This document shows positions 24,857 through 32,195 of a DNA stretch of 64,000 bases, one piece after another. Source of the DNA: MGBC124762 sp048201935 (lineage in GTDB: Bacteria; Bacillota; Clostridia; Oscillospirales; Oscillospiraceae); NCBI GenBank assembly GCA_048201935.1, contig DBFBGR010000022.1, positions 45,498 to 109,497 of the forward strand, written 5' to 3'. A program made the position numbers and the translations under genes. How positions within the stretch are numbered: the stretch's first letter is position 1; each line of letters begins with the position of its first letter. The notes below the pieces were generated by a model. The model made no database searches, was not told the DNA's origin, and worked only from the letters and a program-made list of their open reading frames with translations.

Positions 24857-25870
24857 ATGCCCCAGTCCGTCATCCCCGCGGGCTACGCGCCCCTTTTGAA
24901 TCTCTACGACACCCAGCGGGCCATCTCCCTCTTAAAGCGCCTGTTTGAGGACAATCTGGCCGTGGCCCTGCGGCTGCGCCGGGTGTCCGCGCCCTTGTTC
25001 GTGGAAGCCGCCACCGGCCTCAACGACGACCTCAACGGCGTAGAGCGGCCCGTCAGTTTCGACGTGCCCGCCGCCGGGCGGGACGCCCAGGTGGTCCACT
25101 CCCTGGCCAAGTGGAAGCGCCTGGCCCTCAAGCGCTACCAGTTCTCCGTGGGCGAGGGGCTCTATACCGACATGAACGCCATCCGCCGGGACGAGGAGCC
25201 CGACAACCTCCACTCCATCTACGTGGACCAGTGGGACTGGGAGAAGATCATCGCGCCCCGGGACCGCAACGAGGACTACCTCAAGGACACCGTCCGCGCC
25301 ATTGTCAAGGCCGCCGCCGATACCCAGGCCACCATGCGTGCGGTCTATCCCCAGCTCACCGTGCTGCCGGTCATCGACACCGATGTGTCCTTCGTCACCG
25401 CCCAGGAACTGGAGGACAAGTGGCCCGACCTGAGCCCCAAGGAGCGGGAAAGCGCCTGGGTCAAGGACCACCCCACCACCTTCCTCATGGGCATCGGCGG
25501 CGCGCTGAAGTCCGGCAAGCCCCACGACGGCCGGGCCCCGGACTACGACGACTGGTCCCTCAACGGCGACATTCTGGTATGGAACAACGTCTTGAACTGC
25601 GCCTTTGAGCTCAGCTCTATGGGCATTCGGGTCAGCCCCGAGTCCCTGGACGCCCAGCTCACCCTTGCCGGCTGCGACAGTCGCCGGGAGCTGCCCTTCC
25701 ACAAGGCTCTGCTGGCCGGGGATCTGCCCCTGACCATGGGCGGCGGCATCGGCCAGTCCCGGATGTCCATGTTCCTGCTGGGCAAGGCCCATATCGGCGA
25801 GGTCCAGGCCAGCATTTGGGACCAGCGCACTATGGAGGTCTGCCAGGCCGCCGGGGTCATCCTCCTCTGA
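24857..25870 (+). CDS. asnA: Aspartate-ammonia ligase (asparagine synthetase A)
   Basis: Makes asparagine from aspartate, ammonia and ATP without using glutamine; its fold is related to class II aminoacyl-tRNA synthetases. The 337 residues agree with the family. Recognisable parts are LNDDLNGVERPVSFD, KWKRLALKRYQF, YVDQWDWEKII and the C-terminal GGGIGQSRMSMFLL. It lies three bases after the aldolase stop with a GAAAGGAAG ribosome-binding site, and tRNA-Leu follows. Confidence 0.97.
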   Translation: MPQSVIPAGYAPLLNLYDTQRAISLLKRLFEDNLAVALRLRRVSAPLFVEAATGLNDDLNGVERPVSFDVPAAGRDAQVVHSLAKWKRLALKRYQFSVGEGLYTDMNAIRRDEEPDNLHSIYVDQWDWEKIIAPRDRNEDYLKDTVRAIVKAAADTQATMRAVYPQLTVLPVIDTDVSFVTAQELEDKWPDLSPKERESAWVKDHPTTFLMGIGGALKSGKPHDGRAPDYDDWSLNGDILVWNNVLNCAFELSSMGIRVSPESLDAQLTLAGCDSRRELPFHKALLAGDLPLTMGGGIGQSRMSMFLLGKAHIGEVQASIWDQRTMEVCQAAGVILL

Positions 25871-25886
25871 TTTTTTCCAAAACCTC

Positions 25887-25915
25887 TTGCGCATCACGTA
25901 AAAATGCGCTATAAT
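25887..25915 (+). promoter_or_regulatory. tRNA-Leu promoter
   Basis: TTGCGC (25887-25892) and TATAAT (25910-25915) with a 17-bp spacer, 21 bp before the tRNA. Confidence 0.75.
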
Positions 25916-25936
25916 GTCTGCCAGTGCCCCACACCT

Positions 25937-26024
25937 GCCGGTGTGATGGAATTGGTAGACGTGACGGACTCAAAATCCGTTGGGCTAATCCCCCGTGTGG
26001 GTTCGAGTCCCACCACCGGCACCA
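25937..26024 (+). tRNA. tRNA-Leu (anticodon CAA)
   Basis: A complete tRNA with acceptor arms GCCGGTG/CACCGGC, anticodon loop CTCAAAA giving anticodon CAA, a long variable arm as in leucine tRNAs, T-arm GTGGGTTCGAGTCCCAC and an encoded CCA end. It reads UUG codons. Confidence 0.97.
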
Positions 26025-26057
26025 AAAAAACAAGAGCCTTTTGGCTCTTGTTTTTTT
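26025..26057 (+). terminator. Terminator after tRNA-Leu
   Basis: Stem CAAGAGCC/GGCTCTTG around a TTTT loop, followed by seven T residues. Confidence 0.92.
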
Positions 26058-26060
26058 GAT

Positions 26061-26164
26061 CCATGGGACGAGGACCCGGTTCGATCTAGCGGGTCTTGGC
26101 GGCTTGTCCGCCTAGAGCCGCTTGATGTCGGCCTTGGCCGACTTCCGGCCACCGGCACCAAAAA
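26061..26164. other. Structured non-coding stretch ending in a copy of the tRNA-Leu 3' end
   Basis: Bases 26149-26164 repeat exactly the 16 bases at the tRNA-Leu end and beyond (26013-26028, CCACCGGCACCAAAAA). Before the copy lie three hairpins: GACCCG/CGGGTC (26073-26095), GGCGG/CCGCC (26098-26112) and GTCGGCC/GGCCGAC (26127-26142). A terminator follows at 26161-26196. No tRNA cloverleaf can be drawn, as no matching 5' acceptor strand is present. It may be a decayed tRNA, a recombination scar or a small structured RNA. Confidence 0.4.
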
Positions 26165-26196
26165 TGGAGACCCTCGAAAGAGGGTCTCCATTTTTT
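26161..26196. terminator. Strong terminator hairpin downstream of the tRNA-like repeat
   Basis: AATGGAGACCCTC/GAGGGTCTCCATT with a GAAA tetraloop, flanked by A-run and T-run, so it works in both directions. It does not obviously belong to any annotated gene, which supports the idea that the preceding stretch is transcribed. Confidence 0.85.
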
Positions 26197-26210
26197 ATCC
26201 GTGTTTTCGC

Positions 26211-26243
26211 GCAAAAAACCTCCCGCCAACGTGGCGGGAGGTT
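26211..26243 (-). terminator. Terminator of the H1-like gene
   Basis: On the minus strand AACCTCCCGCCA/TGGCGGGAGGTT closes a 3-base loop and is followed by TTTTTTG, just past the stop codon of the gene at 26271. Confidence 0.9.
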
Positions 26244-26270
26244 CGTTTGCGTATCGCTTTGCGCTGGGGC

Positions 26271-26702
26271 TTACAGCTCCACCGCGCCGCCCTTGCCGTC
26301 CACGACAAAGTAGACCTTGCCATCCTCGGGCTTGACGTACAGCTCCACCTTCTTGGCGGTCTTCTTGCCGGCGGCGGCCAGGACCTTGGCCTTGATGTCG
26401 GCCATGTTCCACTCCGCGCCGCCCAACTGCAGCACCACAACATCCTCCACCTTGGCGGCGGCGGTCTTGGGGGCGGCCTTCTTGGCAACGGGCTTCTTGG
26501 CGGCAGCCTTGGGAGCGGCCTTCTTGGCGGGGGCAGCCTTCTTGGCCGCGGCCTTCTTGGCGGGAGCCTTCTTGGCAGCGGGCTTCTTGGCGGCAGCCTT
26601 GGGCTCAGCCTTCACAGCGGGAGCGGCGGCCTTGGGGGCCTCGGCCTTCACGGCGGGAGCCGCGGCGACCACGGGGGTCTTCTTCTCTTCGGGCTTGATC
26701 AT
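26271..26702 (-). CDS. Histone H1-like Lys/Ala/Pro-rich protein with C-terminal DUF6465-type domain
   Basis: A 143-residue basic protein. Residues about 30-85 are low-complexity Ala/Lys/Pro repeats (units such as AAKKPAAKKAPAKKAAAKK) of the kind found in histone H1 and in tails of some bacterial HU proteins. The C-terminal 55 residues form a compact domain (VVVLQLGGAEWNMADIKAKV, then KKVELYVKPEDGKVYFVVDG) resembling the DUF6465 family of Clostridia. Nucleic-acid binding by the tail is likely from composition; the domain's function is unknown. ATG 26702 follows GGAGG. It is a single-gene unit with its own terminator. Confidence 0.82.
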   Translation of the reverse strand: MIKPEEKKTPVVAAAPAVKAEAPKAAAPAVKAEPKAAAKKPAAKKAPAKKAAAKKAAPAKKAAPKAAAKKPVAKKAAPKTAAAKVEDVVVLQLGGAEWNMADIKAKVLAAAGKKTAKKVELYVKPEDGKVYFVVDGKGGAVEL

Positions 26703-26826
26703 TTGTATTACCTCCAAAAAATATTGTACTCTGGTTTCATTCCGGTATTCCCGGTACTTGCGATTGGCTATTTTATCACAAAAAAACCCATTCGTCAACC
26801 CAGTTCGCACAAAATGCGAAAGTTGG

Positions 26827-26865
26827 AAAAAAAGACCCGGCCGGCGTCTTGCCGACCGGGTCTTT
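26827..26865 (-). terminator. Terminator of the metNIQ operon
   Basis: On the minus strand AAAGACCCGG/CCGGGTCTTT with an inner GGC/GCC stem is followed by a seven-T run, immediately after the metQ stop. Confidence 0.92.
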
Positions 26866-26871
26866 GGGCAA

Positions 26872-27732
26872 TTAGAAAATGGTGACCACGGAGCCGTCGG
26901 AGTAGGTGGAGGCGATGTACTCCTTCACCGCGTCGGACTGCATGGCGGCGGCCAGGGCCTGGATGGCGGGGTCGTTCTCCCGGCCCTCCTTGACCGCCAG
27001 CACGTTGCCGTAGGCGGTGGCGGCGGCGCCCTCAGCGGACTCGATGGCCAGGGCCTCGTTGACCTTCAGACCGGCCTGGATGGCGTAGTTGCCGTTGATG
27101 ACGGCCAGGTCCAGGCTGTCCAGGGAGCGGGGCAACTGGGCGGCCTCCAGCTCCTCAATCTTCAGGTTCTTGGGGTTGTCCACGATGTCCAGCACCGTGG
27201 GCGAGAGGCCAATGTCCTCAGGCAGGGTGATGAGGCCCTGCTCCTGCAAAAGCAGCAACGCCCGGCCACCGTTGGTGGGGTCGTTGGGGATGCCCACGGT
27301 GGCACCGTCGGCCAGAGCCTCCAGGCTGTCGGTGGTGCCGGCATAGATGCCGAAGGGCTCATAGTGGATGTTGGCCACGCTCACCAGGTGGGTGCCGTTG
27401 TCGGCGTTGAAGCCGTTCATGTAGGTGATGTGCTGGAAGTAGTTGGCGTCGATCTCGCCGGACTCCACCGCCTCGTTGGGCACGATGTAGTCGGTGAACT
27501 CCACGATCTCCAGGTCGATGTTCTGCTCGGCCAGCACGTCCTTCACCACGGCCAGGATCTCCGCGTGGGGCGTGGGGGACGCGCCCACCTTCAGCGTGAC
27601 GCGCTCGGTGGGGGCGTCGGTGACGGCGTCGCTGGGGGCGGGACTGGTCACGTCGGCGGTCTCGCCGCCGCAGGCGCACAGCAGCCCCAGGCACAGCACC
27701 AGGACAAGGGACAGGGTCAGAAATTTCTTCAT
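26872..27732 (-). CDS. metQ: Methionine ABC transporter, substrate-binding lipoprotein
   Basis: NlpA/MetQ-family binding protein that captures D/L-methionine outside the membrane. The 286 residues start with a lipoprotein signal (MKKFLTLSLVLVLCLGLLCAC, lipidated Cys about 21). A Pro/Thr/Ser/Ala spacer follows, then the binding fold with LKVGASPTPHAEILAVVKDV, VEFTDYIVPNEAVESGEID, ANYFQHITYM and IGIPNDPTNGGRALLLL-like segments (VGIPNDPTNGGRA here). It is last in metN-metI-metQ, 72 bp after metI with its own AAGGAGTG site. Confidence 0.95.
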   Translation of the reverse strand: MKKFLTLSLVLVLCLGLLCACGGETADVTSPAPSDAVTDAPTERVTLKVGASPTPHAEILAVVKDVLAEQNIDLEIVEFTDYIVPNEAVESGEIDANYFQHITYMNGFNADNGTHLVSVANIHYEPFGIYAGTTDSLEALADGATVGIPNDPTNGGRALLLLQEQGLITLPEDIGLSPTVLDIVDNPKNLKIEELEAAQLPRSLDSLDLAVINGNYAIQAGLKVNEALAIESAEGAAATAYGNVLAVKEGRENDPAIQALAAAMQSDAVKEYIASTYSDGSVVTIF

Positions 27733-27804
27733 GGTAGAACACTCCTTTTCATTCTCGGACTTGTTTATTTTCAGAACTCTCCCACTGGGAAAGGGGTCTG
27801 TACT

Positions 27805-28503
27805 TTAGCGAAGGCGCTTGTCGCTTCGCTTCGCCAGCCAGCCGCCGATGGACTGGGCCAACTGGACCAAAATGACGATGAGGGCGGTGGCCACCAGCAT
27901 GACGGCGTAGTTATACTTGTTGTAGCCGTAGTTGATGGCCGTCTTGCCCAGGCCGCCGCCGCCGATGGCGCCCGCCATCGCGCCGTAGCCCAGGATGGTG
28001 ATGAAGGCGGTGGTGAAGCAGGAGATGAGGGCGCTCTTGCACTCGGGCAGCATCACCTTCCACACGATCTGCCAGGGCGAACAGCCCATAGCCTGGGCCG
28101 CCTCGATCACGCCCCGGTCGGTCTCCCTGAGCGAGGTCTCCACCAGCCGGGCGATGAAGGGCGCGGCGGCGATGATCAGCGGCGGGATGGAAGCGATGGT
28201 GCCGATCTTGGTGCCCACCAAAATTTTGCTCAGGGGCAAAACAAAGAGCATCAGAATGAGAAATGGCACCGAGCGTAAGATGTTGATGACCACGTTGAGG
28301 ACCTTCATCACAGGTCCGGGCAGAGGACGGATGCCGTCCTTCTCCCCCACCACCAGCAGCACCGCCAGCAAAAGGCCCAGCAGGAAGGCCACGGTGGTGG
28401 CGACGATGGTGGAGTAGGTGGTCTCCCAGATGCCGCCTAAAAACTCGTCCAGGTACTTGGAGGTGGTGAATACCTCGCTTAGCTGGTCAAAAAACTTATC
28501 CAT
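27805..28503 (-). CDS. metI: Methionine ABC transporter, permease
   Basis: Membrane subunit of the methionine importer. The 232 residues have five or more membrane helices and the coupling EAA loop VIEAAQAMGCSPWQIVWKV. The ending GGGGLGKTAINYGYNKYN is typical of MetI. It overlaps the end of metN by eight bases, so the subunits are coupled in translation. Confidence 0.96.
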   Translation of the reverse strand: MDKFFDQLSEVFTTSKYLDEFLGGIWETTYSTIVATTVAFLLGLLLAVLLVVGEKDGIRPLPGPVMKVLNVVINILRSVPFLILMLFVLPLSKILVGTKIGTIASIPPLIIAAAPFIARLVETSLRETDRGVIEAAQAMGCSPWQIVWKVMLPECKSALISCFTTAFITILGYGAMAGAIGGGGLGKTAINYGYNKYNYAVMLVATALIVILVQLAQSIGGWLAKRSDKRLR

Positions 28504-29497
28504 GGTAGTCGCGCACCTCCTCCACCGTCACATTGGCCTGGCCCTTGAGATAGGTCAGCGCCCGGGCCGCCTCCGCCGGGTCCTGGGGCAGGCCCAGCAG
28601 CATGGTGCCAAAGGCCTTGCCGTCGATGTTCCGGGTGTCGGCGCCCAGAATGTTCACCTTCACGCCGCAGTCGATGGCCAGAGAGGCCACCAAGGGCTCG
28701 TAGGACGAGCCGCCGTTGAAGGCCACCCGGACCACGTTGGCGGTGGGGAACTGCTCCAGGGCCACGCCGTCTGGATAGACCAGCCGCCGCCCCGCGTCGG
28801 TCTGGGGGTTGGAGAAGATGTCCTCCACCCGGCCGGTCTCCACCATGTCGCCGTGGTCCAAAATGGCCACCTTGTGGCAGATCTCCTCCACCACCGACAT
28901 CTCGTGGGTGATGATGACCACGGTGATGCCCGTCTCCCGGTTGATCTTCTGGATGAGCCGCAGGATGGCGCGGGTGGACTGGGGGTCCAGGGCGGAGGTG
29001 GCCTCGTCGCAGAGCAGGACCTTGGCCTCGGAGGCCAGAGACCGGGCGATGGCCACGCGCTGCTTCTGCCCGCCGGAGAGCTGGGCGGGATAGGCCTTGG
29101 CCTTGTCGGGCAGGTCCACCAGCTCCAAAAGCTCCATGGCCCGCTTCCGGGCCGCCGTCCGGGACACCCCGGCGATCTCCATGGGGAAGCAGATGTTGTC
29201 CAAGCAGGTGCGCTGCATGAGCAGATTAAACTGCTGGAAGATCATGCCGATGCGCTTGCGCTCTTGCCGCAGGGCCCGCTCGCCCAGGGCGGTGAGCTCC
29301 ACGTCGTCCACGAACACCTTACCCTCCGTGGGCCGCTCCAGCAGGTTGATACACCGCACCAGGGTGGACTTGCCCGCGCCGGAGAAGCCGATGATGCCGA
29401 AGATCTCCCCCGGGGCGATGTGGAGCGAAACGTCCCGCACCGCATGGACCTCGCTTTGCCCGGTGAAGGTCTTGCTCACGTGTTCCAGCCGTATCAT
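28496..29497 (-). CDS. metN: Methionine ABC transporter, ATP-binding protein
   Basis: ATPase of the importer, 333 residues. Walker A is GFSGAGKST at 37-45; the signature is LSGGQKQRVAIAR, Walker B is VLLCDEATSALDP, and a C-terminal NIL domain (about 255-333) binds methionine to inhibit transport in relatives. ATG 29497 (MIRLEHVSKTF) is preceded by GAGGGATCAGAG. The first gene of metNIQ, it lies directly downstream of a Met-rich leader peptide and terminator, so expression is probably set by attenuation. Confidence 0.96.
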   Translation of the reverse strand: MIRLEHVSKTFTGQSEVHAVRDVSLHIAPGEIFGIIGFSGAGKSTLVRCINLLERPTEGKVFVDDVELTALGERALRQERKRIGMIFQQFNLLMQRTCLDNICFPMEIAGVSRTAARKRAMELLELVDLPDKAKAYPAQLSGGQKQRVAIARSLASEAKVLLCDEATSALDPQSTRAILRLIQKINRETGITVVIITHEMSVVEEICHKVAILDHGDMVETGRVEDIFSNPQTDAGRRLVYPDGVALEQFPTANVVRVAFNGGSSYEPLVASLAIDCGVKVNILGADTRNIDGKAFGTMLLGLPQDPAEAARALTYLKGQANVTVEEVRDYHG

Positions 29498-29515
29498 CTC
29501 TGATCCCTCATTCCA

Positions 29516-29547
29516 TAAAAAAGTGGGAAGCGCCCGCGCTTCCCACT
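29516..29547 (-). terminator. Attenuator terminator in the metNIQ leader
   Basis: On the minus strand AGTGGGAAGCG/CGCTTCCCACT (29537-29547 with 29522-29532) with a CGGG loop is followed by TTTTTTATGG. It ends about 20 bases before the metN start. Its 5' arm can instead pair with GTTTCCCCC at 29583-29591 near the end of the leader peptide (8 of 9 positions, including one G-U), giving a possible antiterminator. Confidence 0.85.
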
Positions 29548-29568
29548 GTTCCAAACGTCGGCGGTGTG

Positions 29569-29661
29569 TTACCGCGTGACCTGGGGGAAACCGGCGCGAC
29601 AAAGCGTGGGCATGCTCCGCATGTCCATCCAGCGCATCATCATGGCATCACGGCCCGTCAT
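29569..29661 (-). CDS. Methionine-rich leader peptide of metNIQ
   Basis: A 30-codon open reading frame with a strong ribosome-binding site (AAAGGAGGGG, 6-7 bases before the ATG). It encodes seven methionines: residues 1, 7, 8, 9, 12, 14 and 17, with MMMRWMDMRSM as the core. It lies between a good promoter and an intrinsic terminator. Methionine shortage should stall ribosomes at the Met run, exposing GTTTCCCCC (codons 24-27) to pair with the terminator's 5' arm and allow metNIQ transcription. With methionine plentiful, ribosomes reach the stop codon, cover that element and let the terminator form. The open reading frame, RBS, terminator and pairing are visible; the mechanism is inference. Confidence 0.78.
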   Translation of the reverse strand: MTGRDAMMMRWMDMRSMPTLCRAGFPQVTR

Positions 29662-29701
29662 GGCGGTTCCCCTCCTTTCTTGGAAAAATATCATTGCCCG
29701 C

Positions 29702-29731
29702 ATTGTAGCACTGCTTTGGTGGTGTTGTCAA
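29702..29731 (-). promoter_or_regulatory. metNIQ leader promoter
   Basis: On the minus strand TTGACA (29726-29731) and TACAAT (29702-29707) with an 18-bp spacer. The start near 29695 gives a transcript that includes the whole leader peptide and attenuator. Confidence 0.8.
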
Positions 29732-29770
29732 GCAAAACCTGTTCCCCTTCGGCAAAAAACGTCCCGAAGC

Positions 29771-30280
29771 TCACAGCCGTGCCAGCCGTCCCTTCAGCCC
29801 CGCCCGGTCACAGGCCAGGGCCAAAACGAAAAAGACCACCGCACTGCCCACCCCTTGGATGAGGGTGCCGATGAACTGGGGCAAAAAGGCGGCCCAGCTC
29901 TGGGCGAAGAAAACGTTGACCAGTCCGTAGAGGGTGGGCGAAAGCACGCCCGCCACCGCCACCGCCAGGGCGTTGCGCCCGGTGAGGATGCTCGGGGCTT
30001 CACTGGTAAAGGGCAGGCAGATGAGGGCCTTGATCACCAGCGTGGCCGGAGCCCACATAGGGGCGGTGAGCACATCGGCCAGCGCGCCGCCCACCGCGCC
30101 CGCTGCCACCGCCCAGGGGGTGGGCAGCAGGCAGGCCGCCAGGTAAATGAGCGCGTCGCCCACGTGGATATAGCCGCCGGTGGGCAAGGGGATGTGGAGC
30201 ACATAGGCTGTGGTCACCGCCACAGCGGCGGCAAAAAGGGCGGTCAGGGTCAAGGTGCGTGTGGACTGCTTGGCTGACAT
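29771..30280 (-). CDS. ECF transporter S component, substrate unknown
   Basis: A 169-residue integral membrane protein with five or six hydrophobic segments and the S-component pattern IPLPTGGYIHVGDALIYLAA, then GAVGGALADVL. S components of energy-coupling-factor transporters capture vitamins or other trace nutrients and use shared EcfA/EcfT subunits, which are not in this window. It lies 44 bp after cysK on the same strand and upstream of metNIQ. A sulfur-containing or methionine-related substrate is therefore plausible but unproven. ATG 30280 follows AGGAGG with a 9-base spacer. Confidence 0.8.
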   Translation of the reverse strand: MSAKQSTRTLTLTALFAAAVAVTTAYVLHIPLPTGGYIHVGDALIYLAACLLPTPWAVAAGAVGGALADVLTAPMWAPATLVIKALICLPFTSEAPSILTGRNALAVAVAGVLSPTLYGLVNVFFAQSWAAFLPQFIGTLIQGVGSAVVFFVLALACDRAGLKGRLARL

Positions 30281-30324
30281 GGAACAGGGCCTCCTATGGA
30301 AATGATCCTGGGATGATGGGGCTG

Positions 30325-31260
30325 TCAGCCTTGGGCAAACAGCGCCGTGGACAGATAGCGGTCGCCGCCGTCGGGCAGCAGAGCCACGATGGTCTTTCCC
30401 TTGGCCTCAAGCCGCTTGGCCACCTCCACCGCCGCCCACAAAGCGGCCCCGGAGGAGATGCCCACCAGCACGCCCTCCTTTTTCCCAATGAGCCGGCCCA
30501 GGTCAAAGGCGTTCTCGGTGGTCACGGTGACCACCTCGTCATAAATATCGGTGTCCAGAATATCGGGGACAAAGCCCGCACCGATGCCCTGGATCTTGTG
30601 GGGCCCGGCCTTGCCCTCGGACAGCACCGGGGAGTCGGCAGGCTCTACGGCCACGACCTTGACGGCGGGCTTTTGCTCCTTGAGGTATTTGCCCACGCCG
30701 GTGACGGTGCCGCCGGTGCCCACACCGGCCACGAAATAGTCCACCTGGCCGTCGGTATCCGCCCAGATCTCCGGCCCAGTGGTGGCGTAGTGGGCGGCGG
30801 GGTTGGCGGGGTTGACGAACTGCCCGGGGATGAAGCTGCCCGGGGTCTGGTCGGCCAGCTCCTGGGCCTTGGCGATGGCTCCCTTCATGCCCTTAGCCCC
30901 TTCGGTCAAGACAAGCTCCGCGCCGTAGGCGGCCATCAACTGCCGCCGCTCCACGCTCATGGTCTCGGGCATGACGATGACCACCTTGTAGCCCCGGGCC
31001 GCCGCCACCGCGCACAGCCCGATGCCGGTATTGCCCGAGGTGGGCTCGATGATCACGCCGCCGGGCTTGAGCTTGCCGGACTTCTCCGCGTCGTCCAGCA
31101 TGGCCCGGGCCACCCGGTCCTTCACGCTGCCCGCGGGGTTGAAGTACTCCAGCTTGGCCAGCACCCGGCACTCCAGGCCCAGCGCCCGCTCCAGATTCTT
31201 CAGCTCCAGCAAGGGCGTGCGGCCGATGAGCTGGTCGGCGGCGGTGTAGATGTTTGCCAT
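30325..31260 (-). CDS. cysK: Cysteine synthase (O-acetylserine sulfhydrylase)
   Basis: PLP enzyme making cysteine from O-acetylserine and sulfide. The 311 residues match CysK. The PLP lysine is in FNPAGSVKDRVARAM (about residue 44), the substrate loop is EPTSGNTGIGL, and the phosphate-binding loop is GVGTGGTVTGVG. ATG 31260 follows GGAGAGGTGG. It is transcribed from its own promoter and followed by the S-component gene. Confidence 0.96.
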   Translation of the reverse strand: MANIYTAADQLIGRTPLLELKNLERALGLECRVLAKLEYFNPAGSVKDRVARAMLDDAEKSGKLKPGGVIIEPTSGNTGIGLCAVAAARGYKVVIVMPETMSVERRQLMAAYGAELVLTEGAKGMKGAIAKAQELADQTPGSFIPGQFVNPANPAAHYATTGPEIWADTDGQVDYFVAGVGTGGTVTGVGKYLKEQKPAVKVVAVEPADSPVLSEGKAGPHKIQGIGAGFVPDILDTDIYDEVVTVTTENAFDLGRLIGKKEGVLVGISSGAALWAAVEVAKRLEAKGKTIVALLPDGGDRYLSTALFAQG

Positions 31261-31292
31261 GGAAAAGACCACCTCTCCTTTGGAATGCCAAA

Positions 31293-31321
31293 AGCATACT
31301 ACTTTGGTAGGGATTTGTCAA
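31293..31321 (-). promoter_or_regulatory. cysK promoter
   Basis: On the minus strand TTGACA (31316-31321) and TATGCT (31293-31298) with a 17-bp spacer. A small inverted repeat CTAC-CAAA-GTAG lies in the spacer and could be an operator, perhaps for a CymR/Rrf2-type regulator; this is weak. Confidence 0.7.
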
Positions 31322-31331
31322 GCCCTATTTT

Positions 31332-32195
31332 TCAATTATTTTTCGCCGCCTGGATAAGCCCGGCCATCAGCTCCACACGGTGGAAGGGGGTCATAAGATA
31401 GGCCCCGTCGGTGATGGGGGCGATGCGCTTTAGCACCTCCAGGGATATCTCCCGGGCCAGGGCCTCGCCCTCCTCCCTGCTCTTGCCCTCGTAGCGGGCG
31501 ATGATGGCCGGGTCCACCGACACGCCGGAGACCTGGGTGTCCAAAAAGAGGGCGTTTTTGTGGCTGACGACGGGGAAAACCCCGCCCAGCAGCTTGCCCC
31601 GGAGGACCTCCCGGGCACGGGCCAGATTGTCCAGGGCCCGGGCCGACAGCACCGGCTGGGTCAAAAAGCCCACCACGCCGCACTCCTCCTTCTCCCGGGC
31701 CCGGCGCAGCTCGGCGGAGAAGTTGGCGGCGTTCACGTTCAGCGCGGCGAAAATGCGAAAAGGGGTGCGCAGGACCTCGTCGTTGAGGGTGGACACATAC
31801 CGGGCCAGGCGGCGGGAATTGAAGTTGAACACGCTCTTCACCGTGCCCCGGCGCTCGCCGGGCACCGGGTCGCCAGTGACCAGCAGCACGTTGTGGACCC
31901 CCTCGATGGACAGCCCCAGCAGCAGCGCCTTGACGGCGATCTCGTTGCGGTCCCGGCAGGTCATGTGGGGCAGCGCCTCCATCCCAAGCTCCCGGCGGAT
32001 CTTGCACGAGAGGAGGCTGCTGTCCGCCCGGGGCCGTCCCACCGGGGAGTCGGCGATGGTCACCGCGTCCGCTCCGGCGGCTTGGAAGGCGGCAACACCC
32101 TGCAAAAAGGGCTCAATGGTGTCGTCCACCGGCGGGTCCAGCTCCACGCACACCACCCGCTGGCCCCGCTGGAGCTTGTCCCACAGTCCGTTCAT
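31332..32195 (-). CDS. metF: Methylenetetrahydrofolate reductase
   Basis: Reduces 5,10-methylene-THF to 5-methyl-THF, the methyl donor for MetH. The 287-residue flavoprotein barrel shows CVELDPPVDDTIEPFL near the N-terminus, LPHMTCRDRNE, NVLLVTGDP and VVGFLTQPVLSA, all at expected places. It overlaps metH by four bases (ATGA) downstream in the same transcript, with GGAGGTG before the ATG. A MetF that joins MetH directly supplies the remethylation cycle. Confidence 0.95.
   Translation of the reverse strand: MNGLWDKLQRGQRVVCVELDPPVDDTIEPFLQGVAAFQAAGADAVTIADSPVGRPRADSSLLSCKIRRELGMEALPHMTCRDRNEIAVKALLLGLSIEGVHNVLLVTGDPVPGERRGTVKSVFNFNSRRLARYVSTLNDEVLRTPFRIFAALNVNAANFSAELRRAREKEECGVVGFLTQPVLSARALDNLARAREVLRGKLLGGVFPVVSHKNALFLDTQVSGVSVDPAIIARYEGKSREEGEALAREISLEVLKRIAPITDGAYLMTPFHRVELMAGLIQAAKNN

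Noticed and set aside
26073..26164. Complete second tRNA after tRNA-Leu
   Set aside because: Although the 3' end matches, no matching 5' acceptor strand, D-arm or T-arm can be drawn.
25985..26191. Reading frame antisense to tRNA-Leu ending GAGGGTRTHTGD
   Set aside because: It is an antisense-tRNA artefact crossing two terminators; not a gene.
26460..26640. Tandem repeats read as a non-coding repeat array
   Set aside because: The periodicity reflects the AAKK/PAKK codons of the H1-like protein, which has its own ribosome-binding site and terminator.
29498..29700. SAM riboswitch or Met T-box upstream of metN
   Set aside because: None of the SAM-I core helices or the T-box sequence TGGNACCGCG was found; a Met-rich leader peptide accounts for the region.
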